Shown: positions 28,982 through 34,479 of the stretch, piece by piece | How positions within the stretch are numbered: the stretch's first letter is position 1 | Layout: every line of letters starts with the position of its first letter | Origin: JAJFFW01 sp038534195 | Lineage (GTDB): Bacteria; Pseudomonadota; Alphaproteobacteria; Caulobacterales; Parvularculaceae | Reading direction: 5' to 3' | NCBI GenBank assembly: GCA_038534195.1 | Contig: JBCAXE010000039.1 | Location: 1 to 34,479 of the forward strand | Length of the DNA stretch: 34,479 nt | Position numbers and translations under genes: made by a program | The notes under the pieces: generated by a model | Told to the model about the DNA's origin: nothing | Database searches by the model: none | Seen by the model: only the letters and a program-made list of their open reading frames with translations

Positions 28982-29830
28982 TCACCCGAAGTCGAGGCCT
29001 AGATCAAGCGTTGGCGCTGAATGGGTAATCCAGCCTGAGGAAATGATATCGACGCCTGTCTCAGCGATGGCGCGAACCGTTTCAGCTTTCACATTTCCTG
29101 ACGCCTCGAGAATAGCGCGCCCGTTTGTCATTATCACCGCACGCTTTAGATCGTCAGTGTTCATATTATCAAGAAGGATAATGTCAGCGCCTTCCTTGAG
29201 GACGTCTTCAAGCTGCGCCAGCGTATCGACTTCGATTTCAATTTTCACCGTGTGGCCGACCGCCGCCTTGGCGTCCCGGAGCGCCTGCGTGACGCCGCCG
29301 CATGCGGCGATATGATTGTCTTTGATCATCACTGCATCATAAAGGCCGAACCGGTGATTGACGCCGCCGCCGCACCGAACAGCGTGTTTTTCAAAGGCGC
29401 GCAGGCCCGGCGTTGTCTTCCGTGTGCACGCGATTCTCGCGGTCGTCCCGTCGATCGCGGTTACAAGCGCCGCCGTGGCGGTGGCGACGCCCGACAGATG
29501 GCCGAGAAAGTTCAAGGCGACGCGTTCCGCTGTGAGGATCGCGCGCGCGCCGCCGCTAACGCGCATCACGGCGTCGCCTGGCTTTACGAGCGATCCGTCG
29601 GCCTTAATCGTCGTGATGCTGATCGAGCGATCGACAAGCCGAAAGGCTGCGCATGCGGCTTCCACGCCAGAAATGGCGCCGGGCTTGCGCGCCACAACCG
29701 CGGCGACGGCCTGTTGCGTAGCCGGAATGCAAGCGTTGCTCGTCACATCGCCGGCGTCGCCTAAATCTTCCTTTAGCGCGGCGCTTACGGTCGCCTCAAC
29801 AAGGCCAGGCGGGAGCGGGAAGAGCGTCAT
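28982..29830 (-). CDS. nadC: Nicotinate-nucleotide pyrophosphorylase (carboxylating)
   Basis: NadC converts quinolinate and PRPP to nicotinate mononucleotide, the third step of de novo NAD synthesis. The 282-residue protein has the typical EDLGDAGDVTSNACIP start, LNFLGHLSGVATATAALV, the PRPP-site block RIACTRKTTPGLRAFEKHAVRCGGGVNHRFGLYDAVMIKDNHI, IEIEVDTLAQL and LEASGNVKAETVRAIAETGVDIISSGWITHSAPTLDLGLDF. Its ATG overlaps the nadB stop by four bases (ATGA). It is the last gene of the nadA-NTF2-nadB-nadC operon and converges on the hydrolase gene with only six bases between the stops. Confidence 0.97.
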   Translation of the reverse strand: MTLFPLPPGLVEATVSAALKEDLGDAGDVTSNACIPATQQAVAAVVARKPGAISGVEAACAAFRLVDRSISITTIKADGSLVKPGDAVMRVSGGARAILTAERVALNFLGHLSGVATATAALVTAIDGTTARIACTRKTTPGLRAFEKHAVRCGGGVNHRFGLYDAVMIKDNHIAACGGVTQALRDAKAAVGHTVKIEIEVDTLAQLEDVLKEGADIILLDNMNTDDLKRAVIMTNGRAILEASGNVKAETVRAIAETGVDIISSGWITHSAPTLDLGLDFG

Positions 29831-31359
29831 TCCACATCCTCATCTACAACTGTGCAAATTTCCGTGTGGCAGGGTTGCTCTTCGCTTTCCGGATAATCCG
29901 TGCGCGCATGAGCGCCGCGCGATTCCTCCCGGGAAAGCGCGCCTTGTGCGATCAGTTCCGCAGAGACGAGCGCGCTTTTCATGCCGCTTGTCATGTCAGG
30001 GATATCGTTCAACTCTTCGATGGTCTGGAGAACATCTGTAATGGACGCGGCCGAGCGAACGAGCGCGCACCCCGCCGTCATAGCATCGCGCAGATCACGC
30101 ATGGGATCGATAGGCGCTGGCTGCGGCGGTAAATCCATGCGGTCGCCGGGCGCGGCGGGATCGCGCGGTTGGCGCGACTCACTCTCAAGGAGCGCCGAAG
30201 CGATCCGCGCGCCGAAGACCACCGCTTCCAGTAATGAGTTCGACGCGAGCCGATTGGCGCCGTGAACGCCGGTGGAGGCGACCTCGCCGACGGCCCATAA
30301 ACCGTCAAGCGAACTCTTGCCGTCGAGATCCGTCATCACGCCGCCCATATGGTAATGGGAGGCGGGCGCGACGGGCATTAAGGCCGTTCGCGGATCAATG
30401 CCTGCCTGTTGGCATGACGCAAAAACGGTCGGGAATTTCTCCGGGAATGACGCGCCGATGGCGTCGCGCGCGTCGAGAAACGCGCCATTGCCAGCCGTTC
30501 GTTCGGCTTCCACAGCGCGCGCAACGATGTCGCGCGGGGCGAGGTCTGCGTCCGCATGATACCGGTGCATGAACGGTGCGCCGTCATTGTTCACGAGGTG
30601 TGCGCCATCGCCGCGTAGCGCCTCGGTTGCGAGCGGCGCGGGGTCGGCGCCGATATCAAGCGCGGTCGGGTGGAACTGCACAAATTCCGGGTCGCGAATA
30701 ACAGCGCCAGCGCGCGCGGCGAAGGCGAGGCCGTGACCCTGCGCGCGGACGGGGTTTGTTGTGACCGCATAGAGGCCGCCAAGTCCGCCTGTGGCGAGCA
30801 CTGTTTCCGCCGCGTCGAACACCGCGCGCTCTCCAGCCTCAACATTGTAGACGAGCGCTCCGCCGACCGCGCCATTGTCGTCCGTCAACAAGTCCTCGAC
30901 CACAATCCGTTCAAGGATGGTGATGTGACTTGCGGCGCGCGCGGCTTTAACGAGTGCGTCCATGATCGCGGCGCCGGCCTGGTCGCCGGTCGCGTGAACG
31001 ATCCGGTCTCGGCAATGCGCAGCTTCGCGGCCAACCATCAGCGCACCGTTCGCATCGCGATCAAACTCGACGCCAAAGCGTACGAGGTCTTCGACGGCCT
31101 CTGGTCCTGCATCCACAAGCACGCGCGCCGCATCGGGATCGACGAGGCCAGCGCCTGCTTTCATCGTGTCCGAAAAGTGCAGGTTCGGGGTGTCATTTTC
31201 GCCGACCGCCGCGGCCATGCCGCCCTGGGCCCACGGCGTCGATCCGCCTTTGCCAAGGGCACGCGCCGTGACGATTGTCACTGGGCGCGGCGCAAGTTTC
31301 AGAGCGGTATAAAGTCCCGCAACGCCCGCGCCGATGATGAGAATGTCAGGCTGGGTCAT
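29827..31359 (-). CDS. nadB: L-aspartate oxidase
   Basis: NadB oxidises L-aspartate to iminoaspartate using FAD, the first step of the pathway. The 510-residue protein shows the FAD dinucleotide motif IIGAGVAGLYTALKL at the N-terminus, GKGGSTPWAQGGMAAAV, HATGDQAGAAIMDAL, EFVQFHPTALD, PVAPASHYHMGGVMTDLDG, and GVHGANRLASNSLLEAVVFG. All are standard for the succinate dehydrogenase/aspartate oxidase flavoprotein family, and the NadB partner genes settle the assignment. It starts two bases after the lipoprotein stop. Confidence 0.97.
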   Translation of the reverse strand: MTQPDILIIGAGVAGLYTALKLAPRPVTIVTARALGKGGSTPWAQGGMAAAVGENDTPNLHFSDTMKAGAGLVDPDAARVLVDAGPEAVEDLVRFGVEFDRDANGALMVGREAAHCRDRIVHATGDQAGAAIMDALVKAARAASHITILERIVVEDLLTDDNGAVGGALVYNVEAGERAVFDAAETVLATGGLGGLYAVTTNPVRAQGHGLAFAARAGAVIRDPEFVQFHPTALDIGADPAPLATEALRGDGAHLVNNDGAPFMHRYHADADLAPRDIVARAVEAERTAGNGAFLDARDAIGASFPEKFPTVFASCQQAGIDPRTALMPVAPASHYHMGGVMTDLDGKSSLDGLWAVGEVASTGVHGANRLASNSLLEAVVFGARIASALLESESRQPRDPAAPGDRMDLPPQPAPIDPMRDLRDAMTAGCALVRSAASITDVLQTIEELNDIPDMTSGMKSALVSAELIAQGALSREESRGAHARTDYPESEEQPCHTEICTVVDEDVE

Positions 31360-31361
31360 TT

Positions 31362-31847
31362 TTATGGGGACGCCGGATAATACCAGACGCGCCGGATTTT
31401 ATTGTTTTCAACTTCATAGACTGCAAATGACGCCTGCGACTTTTCCTCTCCGTTCACTGTCCAATAAGCGCGTTCGAGCGTTGTGACAAAGGGGCCATGA
31501 GATTTGAGAATTTCAACGTTGCTGCGCGGTGTATCTTCAGCCCCGAAATATCCAGACAGTTCTTCGCGTAAGGCCGCGGCGCCGTCGGTCATCACCGTCG
31601 TGCTATTCGCCTCGACGGAGAGCCATGTGATGTCCTCATGGGCGAGCGCGAGCATGTCGTTGAGGTTTTGTTCGTTGTACGCATCCACAAAGTCCTGGAC
31701 GGTCGCTTCCGCAACGGCGTTCGCCGAATTCAACTGTGTAGAAAGAGGACCTGTTGTCGTCGCCGGAAGGCCTTTATCACATCCAGCCGCAATGGCGAAA
31801 GTGAGGCAACCAATAATAATGGTTCGCGCCCAACACTGCATGCCCAT
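31362..31847 (-). CDS. NTF2-like (SnoaL-type) lipoprotein inside the nad operon
   Basis: The 161-residue product has a lipoprotein signal (IIIGCLTFAIAAGC-DKG, lipid-modified Cys at 23) and then an NTF2-like domain. The domain has ATVQDFVDAYNEQNLNDMLALAHEDITWLSVEANSTTVMTDGAAALREELSGYFG, ERAYWTVNGEEKSQASFAVYEVENNKIRRVWYYP. This cone-shaped fold binds small molecules or catalyses simple reactions in many contexts. Here no specific function can be assigned. Its ATG overlaps the nadA stop by one base (TAATG), and nadB starts two bases after its stop, so it is an integral member of the NAD operon. Export as a lipoprotein is odd for an otherwise cytoplasmic pathway. Confidence 0.85.
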   Translation of the reverse strand: MGMQCWARTIIIGCLTFAIAAGCDKGLPATTTGPLSTQLNSANAVAEATVQDFVDAYNEQNLNDMLALAHEDITWLSVEANSTTVMTDGAAALREELSGYFGAEDTPRSNVEILKSHGPFVTTLERAYWTVNGEEKSQASFAVYEVENNKIRRVWYYPASP

Positions 31848-32962
31848 TACAGGGCAGTCCGCGCCTCAACAGCCATCACCTCGGGCTTGTACTGATGATC
31901 GTACATGGACTGGCGTTTCAGGGGCAGGGCGATCATGGCTTCGATAGGACGGCGCGCCGCTTCGATTATCGCCGGGTCAATCGTCACTTCATGTTCGCCG
32001 GTCTGCAGCGCGCGCAGAATGCCTTTCAACGTAATGCGCTTCATATGCGGGCAGAGGTTGCAGGGGCGTACGAAATTGACTTCCGGATTTTCCAGCGAAA
32101 CATTGTCGGACATTGAGCATTCCGTGATCAGCACGACGTTTTTCGGCTGATTTTCTTTCACGTAATTACTCATGCCGCTGGTCGAGCCGGCGAAGTCCGC
32201 TTCGGCCAAGACGTCTGGCGGGCACTCGGGGTGCGCCAAGACGATGACGCCGGGCGTGCCTTCGCGCAGTTCGCGAATGTCTTGGGCTGTAAACCGTTCG
32301 TGCACCTCGCACGCGCCGGCCCAAGTGATGACTTTGATTTTCGTCATGGCGGCGACGTTTTTCGCGAGATATTGGTCAGGGATCAAAATAACCTTGTCCG
32401 AACCCCACTCGGCGCAAATGTGTTCAACTACTTCAACGGCGTTGGACGATGTGCAGCAGATATCAGTTTCCGCTTTAACGTCCGCAGTGGTGTTCACGTA
32501 CGTCACCACAGGCACGCCTGGATATTTTTCCTTCAGAAGGCGGACGTCCGCGCCCGTGATCGACGACGCGAGCGAACAGCCGGCGCGCAGGTCCGGAATA
32601 AGAACTGTCTTTTCCGGGGCGAGAATTTTTGAGGTCTCCGCCATGAAGTGCACGCCCGCCTGAACGATAATGTCAGCGTCAGTCTCCGCTGCTTCGCGCG
32701 CAAGCTGGAGGGAGTCCCCGGCGAAATCGCCGACGCAATTGAAGATCTCAGGCGTCATATAATTATGCGCCAGGATGACCGCATTCTTCTCTTTTTTCAG
32801 GTCGTTGATCGCCGCGATATAGGGGGCGTAGAGCGGCCACTCCGCGCGCGGGATTACCTTGGAGACGCGTTCGTACAGATGATCGGTCTTGGCTTTCACA
32901 GCGTCCGTGTAGGCCAGATCGGCTGTTTCAATGGTTTCAGGTTCGCTTCCAAAAGCAGGCAT
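31847..32962 (-). CDS. nadA: Quinolinate synthase A
   Basis: NadA condenses iminoaspartate with dihydroxyacetone phosphate to quinolinate using a [4Fe-4S] cluster. The 371-residue protein contains AVILAHNYMTPEIFNCVGDFAGDSLQLAREA, VHFMAETSKIL, and the likely cluster cysteines at Cys129 (DLRAGCS), Cys218 (WAGACEVHERF) and Cys304 (CNLCPHMK). GSTSGM and HPECPP are also conserved. GGGGAGG lies five bases before the ATG at 32962; the TTG at 32980 is rejected. It heads the nadA-NTF2-nadB-nadC operon behind a promoter with an overlapping palindrome. Confidence 0.97.
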   Translation of the reverse strand: MPAFGSEPETIETADLAYTDAVKAKTDHLYERVSKVIPRAEWPLYAPYIAAINDLKKEKNAVILAHNYMTPEIFNCVGDFAGDSLQLAREAAETDADIIVQAGVHFMAETSKILAPEKTVLIPDLRAGCSLASSITGADVRLLKEKYPGVPVVTYVNTTADVKAETDICCTSSNAVEVVEHICAEWGSDKVILIPDQYLAKNVAAMTKIKVITWAGACEVHERFTAQDIRELREGTPGVIVLAHPECPPDVLAEADFAGSTSGMSNYVKENQPKNVVLITECSMSDNVSLENPEVNFVRPCNLCPHMKRITLKGILRALQTGEHEVTIDPAIIEAARRPIEAMIALPLKRQSMYDHQYKPEVMAVEARTAL

Positions 32963-32994
32963 GTGCGCCTCCCCAGTCAATTTCAGATCGCTTA

Positions 32995-33011
32995 ATGCTC
33001 ATTCAGAGCAT
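32995..33011. promoter_or_regulatory. Palindromic operator of the nad operon, probably NadQ
   Basis: ATGCTC (32995-33000), ATTCA, GAGCAT (33006-33011) form a perfect 6-bp inverted repeat with a 5-base centre, 33 bases upstream of nadA. It overlaps the downstream edge of the predicted -10 and the start-site region, as expected of a repressor site. The adjacent nadQ gene encodes the obvious candidate regulator. Confidence 0.65.
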
Positions 33012-33038
33012 ATATAGGGCCTAAAAAATCGCCCGCAA
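33011..33038 (-). promoter_or_regulatory. Predicted nadA promoter
   Basis: Read on the minus strand, TTGCGG (33038-33033), 16 bases and TATATA (33016-33011) make a good sigma-70-like promoter. Transcription would begin near 33004, inside the palindrome, leaving a leader of about 40 bases. Confidence 0.55.
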
Positions 33039-33122
33039 GGGCTGGAGCGCGAAAACTACTGGAATTTCGGGCGCGGTCAACTGGCTGACACAGAACCCGT
33101 GCCCTTGATCACAGCCGGAATT

Positions 33123-34160
33123 TCAATGCGTTGGCCGGTTCTTCAGGTCATAAGACGGAGAAAGGCGCATACGCGGGATCGCTAACCCGGCGGCGATGCG
33201 GCCACGCCGAACCTTTTCTGACATGGTGAAGAGCGCCGCCGGACGGCCCCCGCTTTGTTGCGTAGTCTCGCTGGTGCGTTCAACAAATCCACCATTTTCG
33301 ACGCTGCGCCGAAAGTTCTGTTTGTGCAATTCGTACCCGACAATCGTCTCGACGGTTTTTTGTAGATCAAGAAGCGTGAACCGCGGCGGCATGAGGCGAA
33401 AGATGATGGGTCGGTATTTGAGTTTGCCGCGTAACCGGCCGATCGCCGTTGCGAGGATTCGTCGGTGATCGGAGGACATGCTGCGGCCGGTTTTGCTCAA
33501 TATGCCTTCTTGCGGTGGGCGACGCTCCGCCAATTCGGGGCGGTCGCGATACGCCTCTTTCACAAGCCCGGCCTCATAAATGAGTTCATATCGGTCCAGA
33601 GTGCGTTCTTCCTCCCAACCTTCGCCATCCTGATCGATCCCGAAGGCGAGGCGAATGCGTCCACGGCGGCTAACCGCCACGGGCTCGTCCATCGCGGTCA
33701 TCGCCCAAGCGTCGAGCTGAGGGAGAATAACGTCTGAAAGAATCGTCGGCTCGCCATGGCGCCAATCCTCCCAGGGGAAGAATTCATACCAGTCGCGCCA
33801 TTGGGCGTCGTCGGCGTCCACTGCGGCGGGCGTCGAGGCAAGCGCTAGATAACCGACCGAGATAATACGGTCGTCAACGCCGCCGCCGGCGAGAGCGGCT
33901 GCTGGCGCTTCGCGGCCCATATCGCCAAAGGTGTAGAGCTGTTCCACATAGCCGAGGGACAGGCTTGTTTGGCGCTCCACCCACTCGCGCAGTCCGATCT
34001 CGAATGTACGATGGCGCGCCGGATCAAATGGTCCGTAAGGCAAGCCAAGCGCATCGTCTGGTTCGCGTACGCAAAGAACCTTCGGCCGCTCGTCCTCAAC
34101 CGCCGCCAACACGGCGTTCAAACCAATCGCGACTTTCTGAGTAGAAACAGCTGCATCCAT
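33123..34160 (-). CDS. nadQ: NadQ-type NAD biosynthesis regulator
   Basis: The 345-residue protein has an N-terminal Nudix-like domain (about 10-210) with FEIGLREWVERQTSLSLGYVEQLYTFGD, where the catalytic Nudix box is degenerate. The C-terminal winged-helix domain (about 230-335) carries LKYRPIIFRLMPPRFTLLDLQKTVETIVGYELHKQNFRRSVENGGFVERT. This two-domain arrangement is that of NadQ/NrtR-like transcription factors, which sense an NAD-related metabolite and repress NAD synthesis genes. Its position directly upstream of nadA and the palindrome at 32995-33011 strongly support the assignment. The ATG at 34160 has no clear ribosome binding site. The NadQ/COG4111 form is favoured over NrtR because of its length and partners. 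Confidence 0.85.
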   Translation of the reverse strand: MDAAVSTQKVAIGLNAVLAAVEDERPKVLCVREPDDALGLPYGPFDPARHRTFEIGLREWVERQTSLSLGYVEQLYTFGDMGREAPAAALAGGGVDDRIISVGYLALASTPAAVDADDAQWRDWYEFFPWEDWRHGEPTILSDVILPQLDAWAMTAMDEPVAVSRRGRIRLAFGIDQDGEGWEEERTLDRYELIYEAGLVKEAYRDRPELAERRPPQEGILSKTGRSMSSDHRRILATAIGRLRGKLKYRPIIFRLMPPRFTLLDLQKTVETIVGYELHKQNFRRSVENGGFVERTSETTQQSGGRPAALFTMSEKVRRGRIAAGLAIPRMRLSPSYDLKNRPTH

Positions 34161-34178
34161 ATCAGCTGTTTTGGCGCT

Positions 34179-34478
34179 TTACGCGGCAAGCGGCAAGGTC
34201 AGCAATGGCGCGGCTATTTCGGCGCATGGCGGGGAAAGGTCCTCGATCGCATCAATCATGCGCCCGGCACGATTGAGCAGTTCGTCTGCAAAGGCGACGA
34301 TCAGGACGCAAGGGTCCGCGTGCGGCGCTGCGGCGCGAAGTTCTGCAGCCAGCGTCGCCTCCGCTTCACTGGGGCGAAGCATGCACAGCACGACGAATGC
34401 AGCGGCCATCGAGCGCGACACGCCGCGATTGCAATGGACCAGAATATCGCCGTCGCCGTCCCAGTCATTAACGAAGTT
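34179..34478 (-). CDS. Dual-specificity/tyrosine phosphatase, 5'-truncated by the window edge
   Basis: The visible C-terminal 99 codons begin within NFVNDWDGDGDILVHCNRGVSRS, which holds the complete P-loop Cys-X5-Arg (HCNRGVSRS) of cysteine-based protein phosphatases. The rest, AAAFVVLCMLRPSEAEATLAAEL and a helical tail, resembles small dual-specificity phosphatases of alphaproteobacteria. The general-acid Asp region is outside the window. It ends 18 bases before the nadQ start on the same strand, so the two may be co-transcribed. The start codon is not visible; the internal GTG at 34421 lies after the catalytic Cys and is not a plausible start. Confidence 0.8.
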   Translation of the reverse strand, partial: NFVNDWDGDGDILVHCNRGVSRSMAAAFVVLCMLRPSEAEATLAAELRAAAPHADPCVLIVAFADELLNRAGRMIDAIEDLSPPCAEIAAPLLTLPLAA

Positions 34479-34479
34479 G

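Overview
The window looks like chromosomal DNA of an alphaproteobacterium of roughly 58-60 % GC, most likely from the Parvularculaceae / Hyphomonadaceae / Caulobacterales area. Supporting signs are split glyQ/glyS glycyl-tRNA synthetase genes followed by ppdK, a NadQ-type NAD regulator beside nadA-nadB-nadC, a HIG1-type twin-transmembrane protein, a DUF6356 protein, and two perfect TTAA-N7-TTAA CtrA-type boxes. I see no rRNA, tRNA, insertion sequence, prophage or CRISPR array.

Layout. 1-1143: 3' end of a TPR protein and a strong bidirectional terminator. 1162-4666 (minus): dodecin, then an operon read etfB-etfA-DUF4112-hbd (electron-transfer flavoprotein and 3-hydroxyacyl-CoA dehydrogenase: fatty-acid/butyryl-CoA oxidation). 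4758-5869 (plus): secreted YbjN-like protein and a tiny two-gene unit (ribbon-helix-helix-like protein plus coiled-coil protein) with its own apparently leaderless promoter. 5865-7910 (minus): HIG1-like membrane protein and a secreted papain-fold-like protein with a CtrA box just upstream. 8112-10076 (plus): QmcA-like SPFH protein, NfeD and a miniature SPFH-tail protein. 10076-12769 (minus): exported M14 metallopeptidase. 13252-16059 (plus): exported multidomain glycoside-hydrolase-like protein with a run of 25 prolines. 16120-16872 (minus): an SDR oxidoreductase gene broken by one in-frame amber codon. 16935-24576: glyQ and glyS, about 4.6 kb apart, with near-identical promoter-like sequences directly abutting their start codons. 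Between them lie secreted, membrane, YtoQ, MtgA, ABM-like, CDGSH iron-sulfur and hot-dog thioesterase genes. 24577-27780: a structured C-rich leader or small-RNA candidate, then pyruvate phosphate dikinase. 28157-28975: SleB-type cell-wall hydrolase with an upstream CtrA box. 28982-34160 (minus): the de novo NAD pathway (nadA, an NTF2-like lipoprotein, nadB, nadC) preceded by a promoter, a palindromic operator and the likely regulator nadQ. The window ends inside a dual-specificity-type phosphatase gene.

How the genes fit together. Most of the window is housekeeping: the etf/hbd genes feed electrons from acyl-CoA oxidation into respiration, nadABC makes NAD precursors under probable NadQ control, glyQ/glyS charge tRNA-Gly, ppdK interconverts pyruvate and PEP, and MtgA/SleB handle peptidoglycan. 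The less ordinary material is regulatory: matched leaderless promoters, the multi-hairpin C-rich RNA candidate before ppdK, stacked palindromes at 18668-18795, CtrA boxes at two envelope genes, and the small RHH/coiled-coil pair. I found no clear new defence or mobile system. All functional statements are from reading sequence and family knowledge; no searches were run.
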